DNA of 64,000 bases from Hydractinia symbiolongicarpus. Taxonomy: Eukaryota; Cnidaria; Hydrozoa; Anthoathecata; Hydractiniidae. A program made the position numbers and the translations under genes. Shown here piece by piece: positions 22,890 to 32,265 of this stretch (positions within the stretch are counted from its first letter, which is position 1; each line of letters starts with the position of its first letter). The stretch is taken from NCBI RefSeq assembly GCF_029227915.1, contig NC_079884.1:11532001-11596000 (forward strand), in the 5' to 3' direction. Below the pieces are notes generated by a model that saw only the letters and a program-made list of their open reading frames with translations, had not been told where the DNA came from and did no database searches.

Positions 22890-24133
22890 AATGTATACAT
22901 TTTTTGGAAATTTCTTTTTTATATCAATAATATCTTAAAAACACGTTAAAGTGTTTTTTTTAAATGTGGCCAATGCAAGCGTTTGGACAAATAGTAATCC
23001 AGCTAGTCTTATGTAATGCAATAACATATCATACTTGCCTGCCAAAAAAGTGGATTTGCTAACAACAACAAAACATATAAAATCCACCGGTTAGTAAACC
23101 GAATCTGCAACCTTGATTAAAAAATACAAATTTATTTCATATTGTGTCAAAAGGTATTCAGTTCCTTTTGTTTAAAAAAACTACCGAAAAAAACTACATA
23201 CTTGTTTTTATGTGATAAAAAAAATCTCACATATCACGAAAACAATGGCATTGAATTTTTTAAATTGTCGCATTTTTTATGTCCAACTTTCGTCCCCAAT
23301 CGCACTAAGCTTAACAAGCGCGCAGTGTATATTTGGCTGGGTAGGAAAATTTGGTAAAGATAAATCTTGCTTAAAAAATTATAGAGATAAGAGTGAAAAA
23401 ACAAGAATAATGAGGTGACCAGTAGGTGCTTAACGCTGCATTGAAGGCATAAACTGATCACCCTGACATATTGCTACTCCACGTGGTCAATTTCTGATCA
23501 ATCAAGACATTACTTCGCAGAATCTAGCGTTTGCAAACACATATAGTTGTGATGTTGTTGAAAATGCAATATACTCAATAACAGTACTGTGTTTTCAAAA
23601 GATATTTTCTAGCACCATATTTTATTTAAATTTTTGATATAAAAAACATTAAAGAAAAGATAACTAAGAAATGCTGAATTGATTTCTGTAAATTTGTTTT
23701 GTATCCGCAAACAAATTTTGAGGTTGTTACTCGCAATCCTTCATTTACTATTTCGCAATCTATCATTCCACAACTTTAAAAAAAATGTGCGCATTCGCAT
23801 TTTTCGCAATTCTTGAGGCCCTATTCACAACTTCAATTCTCCAATGGTTTCTTCCAAAAAAAGTTCTACTCCTTAGGGTTTACTAACTTAAATCTCAGAT
23901 TGATAAACAATCTCCTCCAAGCAAATGTCTTATAAAAATGTTTCGAAAAATATATTCTGTGGAGCGTGAAGAGAAACAAAAGGAGATTGAAAACAAATTA
24001 AACTGAAGCGAATTGTGACACAACAAGTAAGATTTTAGAAATAACTCACCACTTGCTTCTACTTTAGGGGCTCTGTTAAGAGAGGCGGGAGGGGACGATT
24101 GTCGCGACGGAAGTTTGCCGTATACTGCCTTCA

Positions 24134-24325
24134 TCAATAATTATACTAAAAATCACTTTGAGTTCATATAGAATGTTTTGTCCCGTGACTAGCTCGTCCT
24201 GTCCAGCGGGATCCCGGCTCAGGCCGAATGTGTTGTGTTCATATAAACACACTATATCGACTATATACTAAAGTTTTCCATATAAAGGCGGGACAAAATC
24301 ATCCCAACGAACCTCCTCGTCCCAG
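24134..24325 (+). repeat. Dispersed repeat family, copy 1 (possible MITE)
   Basis: This segment matches, in the opposite orientation, the region 57555-57815. Shared blocks are AAAAATCACTTTG, a CCCGG-rich hairpin region, ATATAAACACACT and CATATAAAG followed by GGCAAAAT/GGACAAAAT. It also contains an internal inverted pair TTTTGTCCCG/CGGGACAAAA. Two diverged copies in one window indicate an interspersed element, probably non-coding. Confidence 0.6.
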
Positions 24326-26733
24326 TAATAAAACTAAATCGTGTGTAAAAGATGACAGGTGTCTTACAAAACAATTATGACTGTAATATCTTGAAAGTTA
24401 AAGTTGATTTCTGACTTAATTTTAGCTAATTGTGGATGTGCTGAATGTAATAAAAAATAATAGAAGATACTGTTTGGGCTAGTCAAGTCAAAACAATAAG
24501 TGGAGTCATTAATGAAATTCTAGTGGGAGTTGTAATTCACATTGTTATAGTAACTAGGGAGAACTGCGCTTGTCTCTTTTACCAATAGTGATACCCGTAT
24601 TTATCCTTTTCGGGACGGGCTTACGAAATGCGAAAGTTTGTTTATCTAGTGTTGCTTTTGAGGTTTTGCTATTTAACAAAGCGTGCATTCTTTTTTACAA
24701 AGAATACTCTGTGCTAATCCTTGGCAGACATTTCGGTTTATGCATGCTCAATAAAAAATATTTTAAAAAGTTCTTACGTTAGTTATAACCCTTTCTTGTT
24801 ACTATAACATAGCAAGAATTTACACTTCTGAGTTATAGTTGACACTATACAAGTGCTAACTTAATTGCTGCGAAACGTTTTATTGTGAAATACAGTCAAT
24901 CTTCCTTTATAATAAAAAATGCTTTTTTAGAAACTCGAATTGCAGCGAATACTGAGATTTGCGTCGAGTTTCATTGTACTCTCTGACGAAAGTATAGATA
25001 AAATTTCCTGTAATCAAGCCTATCGCGTTGTAAAATAGCAGCTGTTTTTCTTTTGAAAAAAGCTAGAATATTTCCTTCCGAGATCTCATGAATTTTCTCA
25101 CATGATAAAATTATAACTTCTCACGATAGTGGCTTGAAAACAATATTAACTAAGTTCTAGCGCGCAATGGAAAATTTAATAGGTCAAAAAAAAATTCAAT
25201 CCAATCATCAAAAGCCTGCAGCGACTTTATCACTGCTCTAAAATAGCTTTATTAGATCGTAATGGAGTGTGGAATAGACACTCACAAAAATATAATTGAA
25301 ACTATTTTTAGAACGACAAAATGTAATTGTTTAAACAAGTTCGCACACGATTAAGCAATCACGTTTTTTTTTGCGGAATATTATAATCACGGTAAGTAAA
25401 TCAAATGTCTTTGAGAATTGCTAAAAAATAACATTTACTTTAGCAGTGTGATCTAAATTCTTAAAATTCACTTTCAAAAAAAGTGAAGATCTTGCTTAGA
25501 TCTTAAACTTGATTGAGCGACACGAGGGGTAATTTTCATGCGCGTAAAACTGGATTTGCTTCACTACATGCGTCTGAAAATGTTGTGCGTGTAGCCACTA
25601 CAAAAACCAACAAAAAATTTTACAAACGAAACAAGGAAATTACGTAACGGCTTTGTCAACAAAGAAGGTGAATCTCGAAACGTAATAAAGGCTCCTGGTG
25701 GAAAAACGTCCCATCTAAAAGTTTGCTGCCGTTAAAAATCTTCCTCTGACAGATAATTGACCAAAAAAATATGCTGCCACTATACAAAGAGAGTTAAAGT
25801 TCACAGACAATATTATGAATGAGGGTAAACGCTCAACTTTTTTACATAAAGAAATTAGAAATTACACCCTAAATGTAAACTTTATTAAATGGTCATATGA
25901 CTGATTTTGATTGGTTAATAGAATCTATGTTGCAGAAATGTGTTGCAACAACGTGCAAAAGGTGGCGACACAATGAAACATTTTTTAAAATAGTTGTCAG
26001 CAAAAATTTGTCCACGCAACAACAATCGTCGCTGCAACAAAATAGAATGAATCTTTTTAATCCCCCTGTTGCAGCAACAATTTTTTGTTCCCAGGGCCTT
26101 TATGACGTGTTGCAACAAATTCTTAATTATGAGACTTTGACATGCGCGTGAAATGCATCATGCTGCATTGACATGCGCGTTAATAAAGTTAACAGAAGGT
26201 GAAAAAAATCATACCAAAAAAATTACTGGTGTTTTTTTACCCAAAACACAGACAAAATAGTTATTGGCTTAAAATCAGGAAAGAACGGTTGGTTTTCGTA
26301 AATTAATTAAAGCGATTATCTAAGGGAAGACAAAAAAATTTATGTCAAAATCAATTTAAGTTCGATAATGATTCTCAAAACGGCGTTTCAAAAATAATTT
26401 GTTCCCGATGTTGTTTATACTAAACAAACTTTGTCTACCGTAAGTGAGGAAAGTGAAGTCTGTGACGAGAGTTAGGACGAATAAGATATGGAAAATACAT
26501 ATAGCCAGCAGTTGATATCAAGGGTTGTCCATAACTGGTGCCTTAAGAGAAGTAATTTAGCGATTTTTTGGTTGTATTCACAAAATTCTTTCCACGGTAT
26601 ATGCCAAAGTCAACCATTCGCTAAAAATAATTTTCGAGAAAAAAATATTAAATAACCAGAATGTCAAAATTTCTTGTCAGTACAAAATGATTAGGAATTC
26701 AAGTAAAAGGGCATAGATAGATTGATTCTTCCT

Positions 26734-26815
26734 CAACCTCGTCCCCAAGGTCTTGTGGCCCCTGAGCCGTTATTACAACTTATTAATAAGGCAAAATGTC
26801 TTGGGAACGAAGTTG
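26734..26815. mobile_element. MITE, CAACCTCGT family, 82 bp
   Basis: Terminal inverted repeats are CAACCTCGTCCCCAAGG on the left and CTTGGGAACGAAGTTG on the right. A perfect 9-bp direct repeat ATTCTTCCT flanks it (26725-26733 and 26816-26824). Confidence 0.85.
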
Positions 26816-27102
26816 ATTCTTCCTGAGAGTGATTGAATAGATCATAGGAACATCATGTGAAATGGGCAGGAGGGGGGAGAGGTGATTTTCCAAATTAATA
26901 AAAGGGGGCAAGAATGTAAAAGTTGCGAAAATTTGTACCCGCGCGACAACTTCGTACCCATGGACCCTTCTACTAAACACCTTTTCTTTTATAGGAACAT
27001 GCGTTATAAGAATATCTGGGATTTCTGGTTAAAAACAATGAGGTTATTGTTCAAAAGAATAGAGGGATAAGAATAATAACCAGCCTTGTTGGAATGTTAA
27101 TA

Positions 27103-27247
27103 TCTATAATATAATACCCGTATACGTCTGTCCGTCCGTCTGTCTGTCACGCAAAATGGTAGCTTAGCCGCGCAGGTAGCGAGACGCCCGCAATGCGGTA
27201 TAAAAAGGTCGGCGAACACGTGGATTTTTCCACGGGCTAACGACTAG
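27103..27247 (+). mobile_element. Mini-Helitron, single copy
   Basis: This 145-bp element begins TCTATAATATAATACCCG after a host A. It carries TCTGTCCGTCCGTCTGTCTG, and ends with the hairpin CGTGGATTTTTCCACG, then GGCTAACGACTAG before a host T. All Helitron end features are present; there is no coding capacity. Confidence 0.8.
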
Positions 27248-28339
27248 TTCTTATAAAAAAGCGTGTATTCATTAAATATGTAAGGCGAAATTATAAACAT
27301 TTCTATGCTGATCAGACGAATGAACCAATCAAACTATAGATTATAAGACATAATTAAATCTTCGCGAGGCTAAGCGAATAGAAACCAGTTCAAAAGTGAA
27401 ACATACATCTTTTCGATATAACCTGTTATAAAATTCAACTAACATTAATTTTATTTATTATACCAAATACACTTGCTCAAGAATGATGAGTTATAACCTT
27501 AAATACACTGTGATTCCGTCTATGATTAATATCTATCCAAAAATTTCATATTCTTCTTGCACCTTCCATTTCGAAAACCATCAGTTGTAATAATTGATTA
27601 ACCCGCAAGTTTTGTAGTATAAAATTAAATTTTATAAAACACGATACTGGACTATTAAGCACTTATACAAATTCGAAAAAAAAATTGGATTTAAACGAAA
27701 TAATTTAAAAACGCAAATTTTTCATCTGTCTTCATGTGTTTACACTTTTGCACCAAAAACATGCAAATTTTACAATTATCACCCTCATATTATACCGAAG
27801 TTATTAAGATTTATGCTTTTTGTCCATTTATAACAAAAAAATTATACGGATTTAAGAAATTTTTACGGATCCAAACAAATCCAAATAAAATTTTTTTGTA
27901 AACTTTTCTGTTTTTATGCTCAATTTCGAATAAACTTCCAAACTTTAATGTAAACATTAATCCGTATGAATTTCTATTTTTAGTAAACAGAGTCATAAAT
28001 TCGGATAAATTAGGTCAAGCGTGAGCTCATCATAAATTTATTTGCTTGTCACGTGACTTTAAAACAGAAAACATAATATTCTGTAACTATGCATAATTTG
28101 TTAAAACCACGCGACAAATAGAAGTCAGAGTTTTTAAACATATAAAGATTTTGACCTTGCCAGCATCCAACCTTTCTTTTATCGTTTTCGCTTCCAATTC
28201 CCAGCAGCGGTCTTTTAATTCTTTTAAACAATGTCAAACGTTTCCGCTATTTTTCTGCTATTTAGTTACCATTCGTATGTCAACCTTTTTGCAATGCTCT
28301 TTATTTACAGAAAATCTTTCTTAAAGTGTGTTTTTATTG

Positions 28340-28650
28340 TTACTGAAATTATTATTGAAATTATTTACCCAGAATAACCTCTTCAGTTCATATTGGTACT
28401 GCTATCAACGAGGGTCCTGCAAAAGAGGTCCTATTGCATTAAAAGCTCCCATTTGAGTTACGAAAGCCGTGCAAACATAGCAATGGCTCATCTAGACAAC
28501 CGCCTAAGATATCAACCCTATTCTCATGCTTAGTGCTAAGCAGAAAGGATAGATTCACACTTTTATAGTCTCTGGCATGACTCGACCCGGGTTTAAACCC
28601 GAGACCTCCCGCACTGGAAGCGAACGCTCTACCACAAGGCTATCAGTCGG
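28340..28650 (-). mobile_element. tRNA-derived SINE (family B)
   Basis: On the minus strand the left end has box A TAGCCTTGTGG and box B GGTTTAAACCC at tRNA spacing, then a roughly 200-bp body and a tail of GTAAATAATTTCAATAAT type. The head differs from that of the SINE at 3666, but the central segment 28428-28500 matches its 3844-3912. The pairing of the acceptor arms is imperfect, so this is a retroposon head and not a functional tRNA. Confidence 0.75.
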
Positions 28651-28889
28651 TATTTGCGAACTTAATTTTTATTATTATCTTTTAATGCATACCAGGTTAT
28701 TTCAAATATATCAACACACCAATAGTAACGACGTTAACAAAATAAATAACAAAGATTCAGTATATGTGATGGTGTACAAGATCAGAAAGGTGTGATCCAA
28801 CTGAAAAATCAAAATGAATTCCTACTATTTTTCACTAGGTATCAATTACCCAGTTTGAATAAGTGCTAACCTTTCGATCAAAAAAATTA

Positions 28890-28988
28890 AATAAGCGCCC
28901 GAAGACCAAATAAAAGAACAGTCTAAATTAGCGCTCGAAGGTTTAATAAAAGAGTCTGAATAAGCGCACGAAGACCAAACAAGAAACC
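28890..28988. repeat. Short tandem repeat, three units of about 33 bp
   Basis: Three diverged copies of AATAAGCGCCCGAAGACC followed by AAATAAAAGA-type sequence stand in direct order. No gene or structure is associated. Confidence 0.6.
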
Positions 28989-29267
28989 GAGGTCGGTTAA
29001 AAATCACACATAATGAAAAAAAAATTCAGTCTACCTGTTCCTGCAAAGAATGTGTCGATATTATACCGATAATAATTTCCATCCAGTTACACTTGCATGT
29101 TCGTAAATTGTTCATAAAACTAATTAGAACATGTTGTGTCAAAAGAGGGAAAAAAACTAGTCAAAAAGAATGAACCCAGCCTTCGACGTGTTAAAATTGA
29201 AAACCGTCCTCAAACTTTCTGCACGCTTTAAAATTTTGTCGAACATTCGGCATATCGGAAAAGTGGG

Positions 29268-29320
29268 ATGCGGGATGACCTATCGGGATGCGGGATCCGG
29301 GATGCGGGATGTGGGATGCA
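29268..29320. repeat. GGGATGC short tandem repeat
   Basis: Imperfect copies of GGGATGC, seven to eight in number, lie immediately before a mini-Helitron array. They are GC-rich against an AT-rich background. Confidence 0.75.
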
Positions 29321-29329
29321 AAAAATTCA

Positions 29330-29456
29330 TCTCTATAATAATAGCCGTCGTCTGTCTGTCTCTGCGCAAGATGACACCTCAAGTAGCGAGAGATACGAAA
29401 TGCGGTATATATAAAGGACGGGCACCCCGTGGATTTTTCCACGGGTTAACGACTAG
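29330..29456 (+). mobile_element. Mini-Helitron copy 1 of a head-to-tail pair
   Basis: It starts TCTCTATAATAATAGCCG after a host A and contains GTCTGTCTGTCTC. It ends with the hairpin CCGTGGATTTTTCCACGG followed by GTTAACGACTAG. The next copy begins at the very next base. Confidence 0.8.
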
Positions 29457-29530
29457 TCTATATTATAATGCCCGTATACGTCTGTCTGTCTGTCTGTCAC
29501 GTAAAATGGTAGCTTAGCTGCAACGGGCTG
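29457..29530 (+). mobile_element. Mini-Helitron copy 2, 3'-truncated
   Basis: It begins TCTATATTATAATGCCCG directly after the CTAG of copy 1 and continues through GTCTGTCTGTCTGTC and AAAATGGTAGCTTAGC. It then loses similarity before the terminal hairpin, so it is a broken copy. Confidence 0.65.
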
Positions 29531-29804
29531 ACATGGTTATAAGCAGGGACAATTCTATGCTAATTTTGGCTACAAGCGAAGGTTCAATTAAACATGTTGA
29601 AAAATATAGCCAGAGATCAACGCGAAACAGATATGATGAGTTCAAGAGGACGAGAATTTAAATTCATTGAAGAAATCCCAAAGGAATCGATGAAAGACTT
29701 AGAACTTTGCCCGCACTGTTTTTGCACCCCGGTTCTCAAAGGCATGGATGCCTAAAATGTATAATATATATATAAAAACTATGTTCGTATTTAAAAGTTC
29801 TTAT

Positions 29805-30024
29805 ATTCCATGCGTCACAAGTGCGTCACATATGCGTCACAAGCTATATGGTACTACGCTGTGAAGAAATTTAATGCTTCACATGCGTCACATCCAAAGT
29901 TTTAAAAGATTAGTACATATTTCTTAAAAAAAATGTTTTGACGCATGCGACGCATACATTTAACAGTTAAACACATGCAAAAAACCGAGTGACGCATTAG
30001 TGACGCACTGTGACGCATGGAAAT
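29805..30024. mobile_element. Inverted-repeat element with clustered TGCGTCAC motifs
   Basis: The termini are inverted repeats, about 35 bp each, built from three spaced TGCGTCAC motifs (left, 29808-29845) and three GTGACGCA motifs (right, 29990-30020). A seventh exact motif and two near matches lie in the interior. The layout resembles subterminal transposase-binding repeats of hAT-like MITEs. No coding capacity and no clear target duplication were seen. Confidence 0.6.
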
Positions 30025-30871
30025 TACAGCTAAATATCTTTAAAAACTTAATATTTTGTTCTGGCACCTTTGTGCTTTTGCACAAGTGCCAACCTTACAT
30101 GCAAAACAAACATAAACAAGGTCTTTTTTCAGTGTGATCTTCCTTTACAGAGCTAAGCACTACCTTATTGGTACTAATTTTCTGAATTTTTGACGAAATA
30201 TATATATACATGTACCCTTTCTTTCTTGAAAATGCGTATATATATATGTTTTTTTGCACGTAGTACTTTTCACGCAAAACATTTTGCGAGTTGCTTCTGC
30301 ACTAAATTTTGCGCGCAAATAAATTTTTATGTTCTGTCTTAGAGACAAGACAGGACATGGAGGTAAAGACGCTGTGAGAAAGAGATTAAAGCAGGTGGGG
30401 AAAAAACCCACTTCTATTCGTAATTTTTTGATTGCAAAATAATTCAATTTTTATTGATGTACAAATTAACAACACAGAGAGATTGTAACACTTCATTGCA
30501 AATACTGAAACTAATGTCTCTTTACGATCGTGAAAAGTCATTTAACTGTGTTCAAAAATATGAAGTTAAATCGATTTTCTATGAAATGTTAATAGACGCA
30601 AGCTTTACCGTCACTACGTCCACGAAACGGAATGTACTTTTCGTTGTGCATATCCCAGCTATTTTGACCACAGTGCATAAATCTTAAATGGATAAGCGCG
30701 GTAAATCATTCTGTTATTTAGTACAGCAACTTTGTTAGTAGATGTAGCTGAGCAAATAAAAGTGAGTGTTTCCCATGTAGCACCCAGTACCCAGCACCCA
30801 ATGAAGGTGAATATTTGCGTTCTGACTTTTTGGACTAGGTACAAGATTGTATCGCAGTGTTTTACTACCAC

Positions 30872-31099
30872 TCATAATATCACGCAGAGACTGCTGCGAT
30901 GCTGTTGTTCGTAAGAATATGTCTCGCAAAGTTCTGAACTAAATGTCACTTTCCTGCTGCATGACTTTTCTTCGAGAACTTCGTTATTGTCGATGAATTC
31001 TTCAAAATGCACATAATCTTCATCTTTAATGCATTTCTTTTTGCTTTTTCTTTTAACGTTGCTTTTTACTTTATCCTTCTGTCCAATTTTTTCTGTCAT
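30872..31099 (-). CDS. Doubtful small protein with a PP1-docking-like KVTF motif
   Basis: A 75-residue frame starts at an ATG. It is lysine-rich in the first third, acidic in the middle, and contains RKVTFSSELCE, which fits the RVxF class of protein phosphatase 1 docking motifs. Composition is more protein-like than that of neighbouring random frames. The adjacent frame continues with protein-like sequence (SLRDIMSGSKTLRYNLVPSP), so a frameshifted or spliced extension is possible. No homolog is recognised, and RVxF motifs are short enough to arise by chance. Confidence 0.22.
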   Translation of the reverse strand: MTEKIGQKDKVKSNVKRKSKKKCIKDEDYVHFEEFIDNNEVLEEKSCSRKVTFSSELCETYSYEQQHRSSLCVIL

Positions 31100-31460
31100 T
31101 TAAATGTTGTTATTTAGATGTGTATATTTTTTCAACAACCGTTTTATTTTTAAGCAGAAACTTTTACATTAATACACTCATATCTTTTTGTATTTTTTGT
31201 GTTAGATGAAAAAGAAAAAAAAAATCTTTTAACATCAAGTCACTAAATATTAATTCGATATTTTTTCTTAAACAGCTCTAGATAGAAACCAGAGAGCAGA
31301 TGGTGCTCCCTTTTCTTAAACAGAATGCCTTCTTTAAATATATAATTGCACAAAGCAAAAATGTTTTTTAAAAAAAAAAGTTTGCTTTTTCGTGCACAAT
31401 ATCATAAAGTTTCGATTTTTTTTGAACGATCAAGCTATTTTGACCAAGAGCTGATCATTC

Positions 31461-31780
31461 ATGAGGGAGAAGGAGGGAGAAAGGAGGAGGGAGAAGGGAG
31501 AAGGGAGGAGGGAGGAGAAAAGGAGGGACAGGGAGGAAAAAGAAGGGAAAAGGGAAGAGGGAGGAGGGAAGAGGGAGGAGGAGGAAGGGAAGAGGAAAGA
31601 AGAAAGGAGGGAGGAGGGAGGAGGGAGGAGGGAGGAGGGAGAAGGGAGAAGGGAGAAGGGAGGAGGGAGGAGAGAGGAGAGAGAAGGGAAAGGAGAAGAG
31701 AAAGGAGGGAGAAGGGAGAAGGGAAGAGGGAGGAGGGAGAAGAAAGGAGAAAGGAAGGAGGGGGGAGAAAGGAGGAGTTT
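31461..31780. repeat. Polypurine tract of GGAGGGA/GGAGAAGG units
   Basis: About 320 bp of almost pure purine on the plus strand is made of irregular GGGAGGA and GGGAGAA units with local mirror symmetry. The open frames across it (Arg/Glu/Gly-rich) are composition artefacts. Confidence 0.95.
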
Positions 31781-31872
31781 CTTATGTTAGGACACTTTAC
31801 TCGTTTAAAGTCAACGAGTTATAGCATGAGAGGAGACTGTTGACTATTCACCTTAAGCGAAAAAAATTTTTT

Positions 31873-31904
31873 GGCGGATTTTGCAGCTTTTAACAAAATC
31901 CGCC
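31873..31904. repeat. Hairpin with 11-bp arms sharing the TTTAACAAAATCCGCC motif
   Basis: GGCGGATTTTG and CAAAATCCGCC flank a 10-base loop. The right half, with its preceding bases, repeats the outer end of the inverted-repeat element at 14735-15203, suggesting a solo terminus or a minimal derivative of that family. Confidence 0.65.
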
Positions 31905-32242
31905 ATAATAAATCACGTCACGTCTAATATTTATTGTCATTCGCCGAATTAAAAACGGATAATTCCGTCAAATTTACTTGCAGTTTTGTTATGTTCGTTA
32001 CAATATTTTAGCCAATCAACGTGCATCTCTATTCGATAAAACCTTCCACTTTGTTAAAACGTATTGAGACTGTCATCATCAATGGCTGGAATCTGCAATT
32101 TTTTTAGTAAAGTACTGATTGTTTTATCGAACTTTACAACAGATTTATTGATGAATTTACAAAAATAACCATTACACCAAAAACAAATTATGGAATTTTT
32201 TAACACGATACGAATGAAAAACTTTGGCTTGTTTTTTCAAGT

Positions 32243-32248
32243 TTTATT
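32243..32248 (-). terminator. Polyadenylation signal of the ShK-protease gene
   Basis: AATAAA on the minus strand lies 18 bases after the stop codon of the ShK-protease reading frame. Confidence 0.55.
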
Positions 32249-32265
32249 GTAACAAATATTTTTAA

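Larger units (their letters stand above)
22890..28339. other. Gene-poor, repeat-bearing region after the Kv channel
   Basis: No supported gene. It includes a dispersed repeat copy (24134-24325), a MITE (26734-26815), a single MITE-like end near 26949 and a mini-Helitron (27103-27247). A duplicated TTGACATGCGCGT motif occurs near 26137 and 26168. TGTTGCAACA motifs recur near 25939 and 26109 without a clear element structure. Confidence 0.4.

Noticed and set aside
24050-24134. First exon of a minus-strand gene (28 codons ending in a strong donor GTGAGT)
   Set aside because: The start and neighbouring bases show similarity to the dispersed repeat copy near 57.8 kb, and no matching downstream exon was found before the Kv channel gene.
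25897-26151. Possible MITE built on TGTTGCAACA motifs
   Set aside because: The motif is itself palindromic and recurs, but no consistent terminal inverted repeat or flanking duplication could be defined.
31346-31843. Glu/Arg/Gly-rich open frames of 109 and 165 codons
   Set aside because: They are composition artefacts of the polypurine tract.
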